Both the position numbers and the translations under genes were made by a program. Shown piece after piece: positions 17,212 through 25,996 of a DNA stretch of 64,000 bases. The first letter of the stretch is position 1, and each line of letters begins with the position of its first letter. The stretch comes from Sinomicrobium sp. (GTDB taxonomy: Bacteria > Bacteroidota > Bacteroidia > Flavobacteriales > Flavobacteriaceae). Below the pieces are notes generated by a model. That model ran no database searches and was not told the DNA's origin. It saw nothing but the letters and a program-made list of their open reading frames with translations. The stretch lies in contig JAJUFH010000001.1 of assembly GCA_029266035.1 (NCBI GenBank), forward strand, positions 186,001 through 250,000, written 5' to 3'.

Positions 17212-17955
17212 TTGCTAAATTTTACCCGAAAAAAAACGGTTTATCTCAAAGATCTGTTCGAAGGAGATCACGTAGATATACACTCACATCTCTTGCCCGG
17301 AATTGACGACGGAGCCAAAACCATTGAAGACACTAACAGCCTTGTCGATAATTTTCTCGAACTCGGCATCCGGCATATTATAACATCGCCTCATATCATA
17401 CAAGGAGTATGGCCTAACAACTCCGACATCATCAGAAACAAGGAAGGAGAAGTACGCCCGGTTGTAATCGAAAAAGTATCTTCCTTTCGCGCTGCAGCCG
17501 AATACCTCATGGACGAATCGTTTAGGAAATTGGTTCGAGAAAAAGACATTCTTTGTCTTAAAGATCACTACGTCTTGGTTGAGATGTCGTATATCAATCC
17601 GCCCCTTTCTCTTTTCGACATCTTATTCGACCTACAGGTTGCCGGATACACTCCTGTATTAGCCCATCCGGAACGCTATCTGTTTTATCACGACAATTTC
17701 GATATGTATGCCAAACTGAAAAAGGCGGGATGCCTGTTGCAACTCAATCTACTGTCGCTCTCTACTTATTACGGGAAGGGAGTAAACAAAACAGCACTGC
17801 GACTGCTTCGGGAAGGTATGTTTGACTTTGTAGGCACCGATGCTCACAACAGCAGACATATAGCGTATCTCAAACAAAAATTCAAACTGGAGTCTACAGA
17901 AATAGCCCAGTTAAAAACGCTTATAAAAAACAACAAGACTGTTTTTGCTCCTTGA
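17212..17955 (+). CDS. PHP-domain tyrosine-protein phosphatase, CpsB/CapC family
   Basis: The protein (247 residues from TTG 17212) has the PHP metal site in VDIHSHLLPGIDDGAKT (HxH near residue 24), HIITSPH, a conserved VEMSY strand, VLAHPERY and the final FVGTDAH. These match CpsB/YwqE manganese-dependent tyrosine phosphatases that regulate capsule or exopolysaccharide kinases. No capsule gene or tyrosine kinase is adjacent. The start is unsettled: an ATG at 17202 lies in another frame that joins this one only if the A8 run at 17229-17236 is read one base short, giving MLYFAKFYPKKTVYLKDLF, which resembles homologue N-termini. Confidence 0.88.
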   Translation: MLNFTRKKTVYLKDLFEGDHVDIHSHLLPGIDDGAKTIEDTNSLVDNFLELGIRHIITSPHIIQGVWPNNSDIIRNKEGEVRPVVIEKVSSFRAAAEYLMDESFRKLVREKDILCLKDHYVLVEMSYINPPLSLFDILFDLQVAGYTPVLAHPERYLFYHDNFDMYAKLKKAGCLLQLNLLSLSTYYGKGVNKTALRLLREGMFDFVGTDAHNSRHIAYLKQKFKLESTEIAQLKTLIKNNKTVFAP

Positions 17956-17976
17956 TATCGAAACAGAAAATGTTCA

Positions 17977-18035
17977 ATTCAGAGCACAGCGAAGAATCTC
18001 CCTCCAAGCCCAAAGAATCTTCAACAACACAACTC
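17977..18035 (+). repeat. Dispersed intergenic repeat, copy A (partial)
   Basis: Shares ATTCAGAGC-CAGCGAAGAATCTCC, CCAAGC-CAAAGAATCTTCAAC and the A/C-rich follow-up with copies B and C. It lacks the distal part (GAGATC..CCACGATGGTCG). It begins 22 bases after the PHP phosphatase stop. Confidence 0.75.
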
Positions 18036-18067
18036 TTCCTCTCCACACACCCCTTCCTTCATTTTGT

Positions 18068-18157
18068 CTTGACACAAAACGAAGCAAAAAGTCAAGAAGC
18101 CTTTTAGGAAATTTCCCTGGATATCGTGGGAATTCAGTTTATTTCTAAAAAGGCTTC
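18068..18157. repeat. Nested inverted repeats between repeat copies A and B
   Basis: CTTGAC (18068-18073) pairs with GTCAAG (18091-18096), and the 16-base arm starting GAAGCCTTTTAGG (18096-18111) pairs with 18142-18157 with one mismatch. The TTTTGTCTTGACACAAAA start resembles short intergenic elements frequent in Flavobacteriia. No open frame is present, so a MITE-like or RNA-structure element is most likely. Confidence 0.55.
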
Positions 18158-18195
18158 GGGTTTGGGAAGTATCGGAATGTAGGTCGTAGAAGACG

Positions 18196-18305
18196 TTGTC
18201 ATTCAGAACGGAGCCCTAGCGGAGTGATGAATCTCCACCCAAGCTCAAAGAATCTTCAACAGCACAACATCCAAGTCAGAGATCCCCCCACGATGGTCGG
18301 GACAC
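18196..18305 (+). repeat. Dispersed intergenic repeat, copy B
   Basis: Most complete with copy C: GTCATTCAGA..GGAG..., GAATCTCC-CCCAAGCTCAAAG, AATCTTCAACAGCACAAC, then AGATCCCCCCACGATGGTCG. The ends include the GTCATTC / GAATGAC-type motif that also occurs inverted at 18353-18380 (AGATTCTTCC..CGGAATGAC). Confidence 0.8.
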
Positions 18306-18352
18306 TGCCCCACTACGAACTAAGAACTAATCAACTACATAACGTCAATGCC

Positions 18353-18380
18353 TGAGATTCTTCCTATCGTCGGAATGACA
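18353..18380 (-). repeat. Inverted fragment of the dispersed repeat
   Basis: Read on the minus strand it gives GTCATTCCGACGATAGGAAG and then AATCTCAGG, the same head-to-body order as copies A-C but on the opposite strand. It could pair with the head of copy B or C in RNA. Confidence 0.6.
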
Positions 18381-18386
18381 CCACAA

Positions 18387-18500
18387 TGTCCTTCAGAGCG
18401 CAGTTCATCCTGAGCTTGTCGAAGGATCTCCCCAAAGGCTCAAAGACTCTTCAATAATATATCACCAAGCATAAGATCTCTCCACGATGGTCGTGATAAC
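18387..18500 (+). repeat. Dispersed intergenic repeat, copy C
   Basis: Contains TCCTTCAGAGCGCAG, TGAGCTTGTCGAAGGATCTC, GGCTCAAAGACTCTTCAA, ATCACCAAG and AGATCTCTCCACGATGGTCG, matching copy B along about 110 bases at clearly diverged identity. The TGAGC-TTGTCGAAGGATCTC core is a frequent intergenic element in marine Bacteroidota. Confidence 0.8.
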
Positions 18501-18529
18501 ACCACTAACCTTCTGTGAAATAAACGAAT

Positions 18530-18558
18530 AAAAAAAACCCGGAAGCAAAACTTCCGGG
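18530..18558 (-). terminator. Rho-independent terminator of the bamA-ompH operon
   Basis: CCCGGAAG (18538-18545) and CTTCCGGG (18551-18558) form an 8-bp stem with a CAAAA loop. On the minus strand the stem is followed by an eight-T run (18537-18530). It lies 37 bases past the last OmpH gene. Confidence 0.85.
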
Positions 18559-18595
18559 CCAATTAAACTTTATACATTTTCAGATTCGGATACTG

Positions 18596-19105
18596 TTAAA
18601 ATCCGAGTTCTTTTTTGACATCTGCCATGATATCTTTCCCATCTGCGAGCAGTATACCCGATCCGGGAGAGGCGTCTAATACATACTGGAATCCTTGGGC
18701 TTTACCCACTTTTTGGATGGCAGCCTGAGCTTTTTCGAGAATAGGCTGAATCAGTTCCATTTGTTTTTTCTGCAATTCCTGCTCGGCAGCCTGACGGGCT
18801 TGCATGATGTTATTTTGCATCCCTTGAACTTCTTCGGCTCTCTTCTGATTTTCGTCTTCAGTCTTGCTTGCGGCCTCGCTTTCGTAAAGTTTGATTTTAT
18901 TTTGCAATTCTTGTCCGGAACTCTGCAAATCTGCAGAATACTGCTTTTCCAGTTTTTCCAATTCTGCCCTAGCCGCTTTCATCTCCGGCATATCTTCCAT
19001 CAGTTGCTGCACATTGATGTGGGCAACTTTGCTCTGTGCATTCGCAAAACTAACCGTTCCTACAGCTAATACAAAAGCAATGGCTAACGTTTTCAATTGT
19101 TTCAT
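18596..19105 (-). CDS. skp: OmpH/Skp family periplasmic chaperone
   Basis: The 169-residue protein has a signal peptide ending FANAQ (about residue 24), then the OmpH start SKVAHINVQQLMEDMPEMKA, a long charged coiled coil (about 45-125) and the C-terminal strand YVLDASPGSGILLADG. Skp trimers hold unfolded outer-membrane proteins in the periplasm and hand them to the BAM complex. It is the last gene of the operon containing bamA and is followed by a strong terminator; murI, which often comes next in this phylum, is absent. Confidence 0.93.
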   Translation of the reverse strand: MKQLKTLAIAFVLAVGTVSFANAQSKVAHINVQQLMEDMPEMKAARAELEKLEKQYSADLQSSGQELQNKIKLYESEAASKTEDENQKRAEEVQGMQNNIMQARQAAEQELQKKQMELIQPILEKAQAAIQKVGKAQGFQYVLDASPGSGILLADGKDIMADVKKELGF

Positions 19106-19133
19106 AATTTCGAAAATAATAAATGTTTAAGTG

Positions 19134-19961
19134 TTAATCGTTATCGTTGTTATTCTCTTTCTGAGCTTGTTCCCGCTCTTCTTTTTTTCGCTGTCTCTCT
19201 TCTTCTTTGGCCTTCATATAAGCCTCTCGCTCTTTGAGAATCTGCTGTCTTCGTTCTTCAAATTCTCTTTTGCGTTCTTCTCGTTCTCTAATGCGCTCTT
19301 GTCGCTTTTCTTCTATCAGCTTTGCACGGTTTTCTCTTTCCGTCTCTACACTTTCCTTCTGTGCTTTTCGCTCGGGGTTAACTTCTCTGTTAACTCCTTC
19401 AAATTCGTTTTTCGCACGTCCTGTACGGCGTTCTTCAGTAGTTCTGGTGCGATCTATACTCCTCAAAACCTGCTCGCTAATATCGTGTTTTTTATCGGAA
19501 TACAACATCACCAAATCGGCAGATCTATCAAAAACAAAATCGTATGATCTTCTCGATGCTATGGCTTGTACGGCATTAAACACCCTATCTTGAACCGGTT
19601 TTACCAGCAAGCGCTTCTGTCGCACCATGTCGCCTTCCGGTCCGAATCTGCCCTGCTGATATTTCAATAACTCTTCTTCTGAGATTTTGATCTCCTCTTC
19701 CCGCTCTTCTATCAGCTCTCTGGTGAGCAAGACTTTTTCCGCTTCCAGTTCCTTTTTCATGTTTTCAATGGCATTTTTCTGCTTTTCCACCTCGAGCTTC
19801 CACTTCTCTATCCGTTCTTCGAGCAGTGCGCTCGCATCTTGATATTCCTGAACGTTTTCCAGGATATACTCCATGTCTATATAAGCTATCCTCACCCCTC
19901 TCTGACTGTAAGCGGTGTACAACGAAGCAAATAACAGTACCAAAAGAACTTTAACCTTCAT
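19134..19961 (-). CDS. OmpH/Skp family protein with extended charged C-terminus
   Basis: The 275-residue protein begins with a signal peptide (ending TAYSQ) and RGVRIAYIDMEYILENVQEY, typical of OmpH. The Skp-like coiled coil spans about 45-130, followed by the closing strand FVFDRSADLVMLYS. Beyond residue 165 it adds a ~110-residue Arg/Glu/Lys-rich helix (repeats of EERxRxxEERK type) that ordinary Skp lacks. It is the first of two OmpH genes after bamA, as in many Bacteroidota. The extra helix might reach through the periplasm or bind peptidoglycan; that is inference. Confidence 0.9.
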   Translation of the reverse strand: MKVKVLLVLLFASLYTAYSQRGVRIAYIDMEYILENVQEYQDASALLEERIEKWKLEVEKQKNAIENMKKELEAEKVLLTRELIEEREEEIKISEEELLKYQQGRFGPEGDMVRQKRLLVKPVQDRVFNAVQAIASRRSYDFVFDRSADLVMLYSDKKHDISEQVLRSIDRTRTTEERRTGRAKNEFEGVNREVNPERKAQKESVETERENRAKLIEEKRQERIREREERKREFEERRQQILKEREAYMKAKEEERQRKKEEREQAQKENNNDND

Positions 19962-20092
19962 GAGTTCCTGTTGTTTTAAATTTCGCCTGAAATTAACAAT
20001 TTTTTCAGCAAACCCCGGTTATAATTTTCATTTATATTTTTTCAACTTAAGGGTAACATACATTTGTCTATACAGAAAATATCATGCCAAAC

Positions 20093-22642
20093 TCAGAACT
20101 GTTGTCCTATAATAAAGTGTGTTTCCCATCCGTTGGCTTGCCCTGTTCCGTCTACCGAATCGAAACCGTGACCAAAATCTATACCCAGCAAACCGAAAGC
20201 TGGCATAAAGATACGCAGTCCGAATCCTGCCGAACGTTTGAGCTGGAAGGGGTTGTATTCTTTAAAATCGTTATACGCAGATCCTCCTTCGGCAAATATA
20301 AGTCCGTAAATCGAGGCTGCGGGTTTTAGGGTAAGGGGGTATCTCAATTCCAGTGAAAACTTGTTGTAGATGGTAGACCCGATATTGGGTGACAGCGACT
20401 GGTTGGGATATCCTCGCAATTGTATGGTTTCTCTACTGTCGAGCGTATAGTTTGCCATTCCGTCTCCCCCTAGGTAAAAGCGCTCAAAGGGAACTACTCC
20501 TCTATCGCTGTTATAAGCCCCCAAGAAACCGAAATTGACAGAAGTTCTCAACACCAGGTCTCCCACAAGTCGATTGTACCATTCTCCATCAAACTTAATC
20601 TTATAGAATTCCAACCACTTGATCTTTTCCTGTTCTATTTTTTCTTCATCAGGCACTGTGTTCCCGTTGTCGTCTTCCATCTGAAACTTCGGATCATCAC
20701 TGAGGTTTGCATAGTCTACGCCGTCAAACAGGGAGTATGGAGGTGTAAGTCTCGCCGAGATCGTAAATCGAGATCCGGTACGAGGATAGATGAGTTTCGG
20801 AAATCTGTTATCTCTCGAAAGCGCCACGGTATAGGCGATATTTTTAGCAAATCCTGTACTCCCAAACCTAAACAATCCAATCGGGTAATTTTCCAAGTTG
20901 TAATACTGAAAACTCAAGGAGTGAGAAAGCGTAAAAAAGTCGTCGGGAGCTTCGAGTCGCTTCGCTAGACCTAGTGTAAAACTAGTGATGTAAAACCGCT
21001 GACTCTTATCAGGTCTACCTGTTCGCCAGTCGTAGTAAAACTGTCGGCTATGCGAGAGAGAAGCCGAGAACTGCGTCGGTTTTTTACCTCCCAACCACGG
21101 TTCGGCAAATGAAAAGCTATAGGTTTGATAAAAACGGCTGGCCTGCAACCTCAACGCCAGTGTTTGTCCGTCACCCATAGGCACGGGTTTATAGGCCTCT
21201 TTTTTGAACAGATCCTTTATGGCAAAGTTGCTAAACGAAAGTCCTAGAGTACCGATAAATCCTCCACCGCCATATCCACCTTGTAACTCGATCTGGCTAG
21301 ATCCCTTTTCGGTAAGTCCGTATTCGATATCTACCGTTCCTGCATTGGGGTCGGCATTCTTGATATCCGGGATTACAGCTTCTTGGTCAAAATACCCTAA
21401 GCCTCCGAGTTCGCGAATGGTTCGAATCACATTTTCCTTGCTGTATTTCTCTCCAGGACGGGTTCTGATTTCACGATAGATAACATGGTCGTTGGTCTTT
21501 TCGTTACCTGAAACCCTAACATCGTTAAAGTACGCCAGTTTACCTTCACGGATACGTATCTCAAAATCGATAGTGTCGTTCTTAGCAGATATTTCTACAG
21601 GGGTAACGGTAGAAAACAGATAACCGTTGTTTTGATATTGATTGGCGATATCATCGGCATCGGGTTTGGTATCGTCTTGGATGCGCTGTTGTAGGAGTAC
21701 CCCGTTATAAGTATCTCCTGGTCGAATACCCAATAGTGAAGCCAATTGCCGATCGGAATATACGGTATTCCCTACAAAGTCGATGCTTCCGAAGTAGTAT
21801 TTATCTCCCTCTTCCAGGTCGATATTGATGCTGATATCCTTAGATTTGTCGTCGATTACCGTATCTGCAATAATCCGGGCATCGCGATATCCTCTTTCCT
21901 TGTATTTGTCTATAATCGCGGCGAGATCAGTCTTGTAATCTTCCGGGATAAATTTCGATTTTTTCCAAAAGCGGCCGAAGGTCTTTTTCTTAGTGTTCTT
22001 CATCGCTTTGCGAAGTGTTTTATCTTTCAGAGCCTCGTTGCCGTTGAACACTATATCTTTTACCTTAACCTTATTTCCCCGGTCTATGTTTACCATCATC
22101 TTCACCGCATTTACCTGCGAGGTATCTGGAGCGGTTATAATATTAGCTTTCGCATGCAAATAACCTTGTTTCTTGTATTTGTTGACGAGAAAGTTCCTGG
22201 TATTAGTAATAAAACTTTCGGTAACTCGCTTCCCTTTCTTGATATCGGCTTCCTTGAGTACTGCTTCTCCTTTTTTGGGTTTTATCCCCTCGGTTTTTGC
22301 TATCGAAAGAACGGGCACCTCCTTGATGTCGAGTATCAGGAAAACCTGTTCGCCCTCTACTCGGTCGATATAAAAATTCACATCGCTAAACAACTCCAGT
22401 TTCCACAGTTTTTTGATGACTTCAGAGATTTGCTCACCGGGAATGGTAATCTCCTGTCCAACACGTAAACCACTATAAGTAACTACGGTTTGCTTGTTAT
22501 AACTCTTCACCCCGGTAACCTCAATACCACCGAGAATATAGCTTTCCCCTTTGTCGAACTTGATTTCCTGCGCCTTGAGCGCCGTGTTGTTTGAAAGAAG
22601 TATAAAAAATATGGTTATCGCTCCAAAATATATATTGCGCAT
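20093..22642 (-). CDS. bamA: Outer membrane protein assembly factor BamA
   Basis: From the ATG at 22642 (MRNIYFGAITIFFILLSNNT, signal peptide) the protein has about 849 residues. Five POTRA domains run from roughly residue 30 to 410 (for example GGIEVTGVKSYNKQTVVTYS and VRVSGNEKTNDHVIYREI). The Omp85 barrel follows with GGGGFIGTLGLSF, the lid-lock loop region and a final aromatic residue (IIGQQF). The frame also extends 12 codons into uppS, but the start one base after the uppS stop is the natural one. BamA inserts beta-barrel proteins into the outer membrane and is essential. Neighbouring ompH genes supply its substrates. Confidence 0.96.
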   Translation of the reverse strand: MRNIYFGAITIFFILLSNNTALKAQEIKFDKGESYILGGIEVTGVKSYNKQTVVTYSGLRVGQEITIPGEQISEVIKKLWKLELFSDVNFYIDRVEGEQVFLILDIKEVPVLSIAKTEGIKPKKGEAVLKEADIKKGKRVTESFITNTRNFLVNKYKKQGYLHAKANIITAPDTSQVNAVKMMVNIDRGNKVKVKDIVFNGNEALKDKTLRKAMKNTKKKTFGRFWKKSKFIPEDYKTDLAAIIDKYKERGYRDARIIADTVIDDKSKDISINIDLEEGDKYYFGSIDFVGNTVYSDRQLASLLGIRPGDTYNGVLLQQRIQDDTKPDADDIANQYQNNGYLFSTVTPVEISAKNDTIDFEIRIREGKLAYFNDVRVSGNEKTNDHVIYREIRTRPGEKYSKENVIRTIRELGGLGYFDQEAVIPDIKNADPNAGTVDIEYGLTEKGSSQIELQGGYGGGGFIGTLGLSFSNFAIKDLFKKEAYKPVPMGDGQTLALRLQASRFYQTYSFSFAEPWLGGKKPTQFSASLSHSRQFYYDWRTGRPDKSQRFYITSFTLGLAKRLEAPDDFFTLSHSLSFQYYNLENYPIGLFRFGSTGFAKNIAYTVALSRDNRFPKLIYPRTGSRFTISARLTPPYSLFDGVDYANLSDDPKFQMEDDNGNTVPDEEKIEQEKIKWLEFYKIKFDGEWYNRLVGDLVLRTSVNFGFLGAYNSDRGVVPFERFYLGGDGMANYTLDSRETIQLRGYPNQSLSPNIGSTIYNKFSLELRYPLTLKPAASIYGLIFAEGGSAYNDFKEYNPFQLKRSAGFGLRIFMPAFGLLGIDFGHGFDSVDGTGQANGWETHFIIGQQF

Positions 22643-22643
22643 A

Positions 22644-23393
22644 CTATATTTCGTTAAGTTGTTCGCTTGTTTTTCCAAATCTACGTTCCCTATTCTGATA
22701 ATTTAGTATTGCTTCATACAGTTTTTCCTTGTTGAAATCCGGCCAGAGTGTTTCAGTAAAATACAGCTCGGCATAGGCTATTTGCCAAAGCATAAAATTA
22801 CTAATTCTCAGCTCTCCACTGGTGCGTATCAACAGGTCTACATCGGGCAAATCCTGCGTGTAAAGATGCTCATTTATAACTGATTCGTCAATATCTTCTA
22901 CCGAAATTATATTATTTTTAACTTTAGTTCCTATGGCTTTTACCGCGTGGACAATCTCATCTCTAGAGCCGTAGCTAAGTGCGATGGTAAGCGTCATACG
23001 GCTGTTGTTTCGGGTTTTCTCGATTGCCGCTTCCAGCTTTTTTAACACCGCATTCGGCAAGAGTTCCCTACTCCCGATAACATTGAGCCTAATATCGTTT
23101 TTATTAAGGGTTTTGAGCTCTTTTCCCAAAGAGGTAATCAACAACCTCATCAAAGTATCCACTTCCAACTTTGGACGGTTCCAATTTTCGGTAGAAAATG
23201 CGTAGAGCGTGAGTTGCTTCACCCCCAATTCAGCACAGCCTTCTACCACTTCCCGCACCGATTTTGCTCCATTTTCATGACCGAACACCCGTAATTTTCC
23301 ACGTTGCTTTGCCCATCGACCATTACCGTCCATGATAATGGCTATATGTTCGGGCAACCGCTGTTTATCTATGTGGTCTTTTACAGTGTTCAT
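22644..23393 (-). CDS. uppS: Isoprenyl transferase (undecaprenyl diphosphate synthase)
   Basis: The 249-residue enzyme carries the cis-prenyltransferase signature HIAIIMDGNGRWAKQRG with catalytic Asp22, followed by LTLYAFSTENWNRP and the C-terminal RTSGELRISNFMLWQ-Y-EL motif. It condenses isopentenyl diphosphate onto farnesyl diphosphate to give C55-PP, the carrier for peptidoglycan and other surface glycans. Its place directly ahead of bamA is the usual order in Bacteroidota. Confidence 0.97.
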   Translation of the reverse strand: MNTVKDHIDKQRLPEHIAIIMDGNGRWAKQRGKLRVFGHENGAKSVREVVEGCAELGVKQLTLYAFSTENWNRPKLEVDTLMRLLITSLGKELKTLNKNDIRLNVIGSRELLPNAVLKKLEAAIEKTRNNSRMTLTIALSYGSRDEIVHAVKAIGTKVKNNIISVEDIDESVINEHLYTQDLPDVDLLIRTSGELRISNFMLWQIAYAELYFTETLWPDFNKEKLYEAILNYQNRERRFGKTSEQLNEI

Positions 23394-23448
23394 CTATTTA
23401 TTTTGTCTAAGGTGGCAATTCAACAGCCCCCTCTTTTATATAATATCA

Positions 23449-24183
23449 CTAGTCATAACAGTAATTACACGGTCTTTTACCAAAAGTATAGGTCAGCGTA
23501 ATCCCGCTAAACACATACCAGTCGTTGGTGTTGTAATCACCGAATACTAGGTAATCGCCTGATTCTGGTTTCTTCTCAGGGTAACTTCCGTCGATATCGT
23601 TAACCAAACTATATCTCGCTATTATCTCGGCTCCAACAACTAGGTTGGGCAACACTTCTCCTTTAACTCCCAGCCCGAATGGAAACGCTAAGGTCATCCG
23701 TCTACTACTATCCAAATCATCATTTTTATCGTGGTCTGCCACCCTATAACTCAACCCTGCCACCCCGGCATAAATATAGGGGCTAAACTGCCGCTGTAAT
23801 CGGTGAAGGTCGAATTCCCAAAAATTAAATTCTATCCCCACAGAGGCCTCCAGTATTCTGTTGGAAAATGCATATCCTCTCGCCTCTCTCGCCTGATCCC
23901 CCGATTTGCTATCGTCTGCACTCAATCTGGTGTACGACAACATTGCTCGGTACGAATATCTCGAACTCTTATTCCATTTATATATTCCTCCCAGAGCCAG
24001 CTCATTGGGGTTGATATAGTTGGTTCTCCCTACATCGCCTATAAAATTACTTCCGCCGACAAAAACTCCTAATTCGTGAATCTGAGCATTGCCAAAACAA
24101 CACAGCAACAGGAAAAAAGCGGCGACAACTCCTTTCCCGTATACTTTCAAAAGTGTGCAAATATAACAATTATGATTGCTCAT
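23449..24183 (-). CDS. porG: DUF6089 family outer-membrane barrel, PorG-like T9SS component
   Basis: From the ATG at 24183 the protein has 244 residues. A signal peptide ends FGNAQ and is followed by IHELGVFVGGSNFIGDVG, then alternating strands with aromatic girdles typical of a small barrel (YSYRAMLSYTRLSA, FSPYIYAGVAGLSYRV, YSLVNDIDG) ending TFGKRPCNYCYD. In Porphyromonas gingivalis the gene just before uppS-bamA is porG, whose product couples the PorK/N ring of the type IX secretion system to the outer membrane. The identical order supports that role here. The longer frame would need a TTG at 24213. Confidence 0.82.
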   Translation of the reverse strand: MSNHNCYICTLLKVYGKGVVAAFFLLLCCFGNAQIHELGVFVGGSNFIGDVGRTNYINPNELALGGIYKWNKSSRYSYRAMLSYTRLSADDSKSGDQAREARGYAFSNRILEASVGIEFNFWEFDLHRLQRQFSPYIYAGVAGLSYRVADHDKNDDLDSSRRMTLAFPFGLGVKGEVLPNLVVGAEIIARYSLVNDIDGSYPEKKPESGDYLVFGDYNTNDWYVFSGITLTYTFGKRPCNYCYD

Positions 24184-24270
24184 GAGTAATTTCCTTCTAT
24201 TTAGTATGCTCAATCAACAGAATTAAGTTTCTTATTGTATCTATACGGCTTTGTAATTCAACATCGAGAC

Positions 24271-25155
24271 TCAATTTCTTTTATCTTCACCCCAGAGCAA
24301 TTTGTTTCTCAAGGTTTTGAGAAAGCTCTCCGATTGCAACTCCACCATATACATCTCGAATGGTGCTTTTTTTATAATAATCTCCGTTTCTTCAGGCAGG
24401 GTAGCTACTCTGGAATCGAGAGACACGAGATAATTGTCTTCTCTTCCCGATACTTTTAGTCTTATCTCGGTATCGTCGGGAATAACCAGAGGCCTCGCAT
24501 TGAGATTGTGAGGAGCTATGGGCGTTATGACTAATCCGGCAGCGTCGGGTGTAAGCACCGGCCCTCCACAACTCAAGGAGTATCCAGTAGATCCAGTAGG
24601 GGTTGCAATGATCAGTCCGTCGGCCCAGTAAGAAGTCAGGTATTCATCGTTCAGATAAGTTGCTACAGTTATCATAGATGCCGTATCCTTCCGATTTATA
24701 GCCACTTCGTTCAACGCAAAGTTAATTTCCGCCAGTGTTTCGTTTTCAGGTCTCGTATTTATTTGAAGTAGGGTGCGCCCCACTACCTCGTATTTTTTTT
24801 CAAAAATACTATCTACTGCCTCCCTTATATTCTCTTTCTGTACTGTGGCGAGAAAACCCAGTCGGCCCGTATTAATCCCCAACACCGGTATTCCCAAATC
24901 GCGTATATACAACACGGTACGAAGTATAGTTCCGTCGCCACCCACACTAAAAAACAACTCGTAACTCTGATCGAGGTCTTCAAAGGAAGAAAATGTTTTG
25001 TAGTCTTTCTCTACTTTCAGAAAACGACGCAGAAGTCCCAAATATTTTGCTTCAACCACGACTTCCACATCCCGTTCTTCGAGAGACTTGAGCAGGGTAA
25101 GCACGTACTTTTCACTATCGCTGTGGTAAAATTGTCCAAAAAGGCCTACTTTCAT
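24271..25155 (-). CDS. nadK: NAD kinase
   Basis: The 294-residue enzyme shows the NAD kinase GGDGT motif at residues 72-76 (FFSVGGDGTILRTV), NTGRLGFLATV, the NE/D-type motif FALNEVAI, and the Gly-rich SYWADGLIIATPTGSTGYSLS with PIAPHNLNARPLVIPD. It phosphorylates NAD to NADP. The gene lies between the CBS protein and porG within the outer-membrane operon, a standard Bacteroidota arrangement that seems historical rather than functional. Confidence 0.97.
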   Translation of the reverse strand: MKVGLFGQFYHSDSEKYVLTLLKSLEERDVEVVVEAKYLGLLRRFLKVEKDYKTFSSFEDLDQSYELFFSVGGDGTILRTVLYIRDLGIPVLGINTGRLGFLATVQKENIREAVDSIFEKKYEVVGRTLLQINTRPENETLAEINFALNEVAINRKDTASMITVATYLNDEYLTSYWADGLIIATPTGSTGYSLSCGGPVLTPDAAGLVITPIAPHNLNARPLVIPDDTEIRLKVSGREDNYLVSLDSRVATLPEETEIIIKKAPFEMYMVELQSESFLKTLRNKLLWGEDKRN

Positions 25156-25172
25156 AGTCGAATATCGCGATT

Positions 25173-25829
25173 TTATATATTGAGGAATTTTTTTAAATAA
25201 TCTGATCTCTCCTTGAGGTTGGCCAGATACATATCGTCTTCATTACCCATAACGATACCGTAACCATACCTTCTAAACGATTGTATTATCGAATTCAGAC
25301 CGGTATTTCCCACCTTCAATGTAATTTGTACTTTGTCGCCCTCTCCATTAGAGATAAAAGCACCTAGCAATTTTCCGTTATTGCTCTCTACAATTTGTGA
25401 GATCTCGCTAAAGGTGTAATCGGCACTTCCTTTTTCTACAATAAGCACCCCTCCAGGTTCGTTAAAAAAAGGTGTCTCCCTAAAGAGTCCCATTATTTCG
25501 GTCAACTCGTAATATCCAAGGTATTGTCCCTCCTTGTCGAGTACCGGAACGGTATTGGCATCGTTCTTCGCAAACACCTCAAGCACCTCCAACCAATTGG
25601 TATGCTCACCTACAAAAAACATATCGAGGGCATAGGTGTAGTCTGATATTTTTTTATCCAAATCGAAACCCGCCATATCCTCTTCCGAAATACTCCCCGC
25701 CAAATATCCGTCTTTTACTACCGGAAGATGTGTATTAGTAAGCTTCAGAAAGCATTCCCTAACTTTCTCAAGGGTATCGTCTGGACTAAGTGGAGGGATA
25801 TCGTAATTTATGCAGGTACTGATCTCCAT
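25173..25829 (-). CDS. CBS domain protein, first gene of the operon
   Basis: The 218-residue protein has two CBS domains (about residues 8-60 with LPVVKDGYLAGSISEEDM and 70-125 with NTVPVLDKEGQYLGYYELTE) followed by an ACT-like C-terminal region (about 135-200, GLNSIIQSFRRYGYGIVMG). CBS pairs usually bind adenine nucleotides and regulate a partner. The gene is 17 bases from nadK, and the order CBS - nadK - porG - uppS - bamA - ompH recurs in Flavobacteriia. Its partner is unknown. Confidence 0.9.
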   Translation of the reverse strand: MEISTCINYDIPPLSPDDTLEKVRECFLKLTNTHLPVVKDGYLAGSISEEDMAGFDLDKKISDYTYALDMFFVGEHTNWLEVLEVFAKNDANTVPVLDKEGQYLGYYELTEIMGLFRETPFFNEPGGVLIVEKGSADYTFSEISQIVESNNGKLLGAFISNGEGDKVQITLKVGNTGLNSIIQSFRRYGYGIVMGNEDDMYLANLKERSDYLKKFLNI

Positions 25830-25996
25830 AATATAACTTTATTTAAACGAACCGAGAAAATGGCAATCGTACTTTCTTCTCTTGCCTTCTCGACCAAAGA
25901 ATCACAACTCACTACAAGTCAAACGCTTACCACAAATCCTTCTTTTCGGTCAGCAAATTAATTAAATTCTGTGAGAAAAAAGCAGGATGAAGTTTG

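Noticed and set aside
17977-18500. Decayed protein gene in the repeat island
   Set aside because: All frames are short and the similarity among the three copies is at nucleotide level, not in a common frame.
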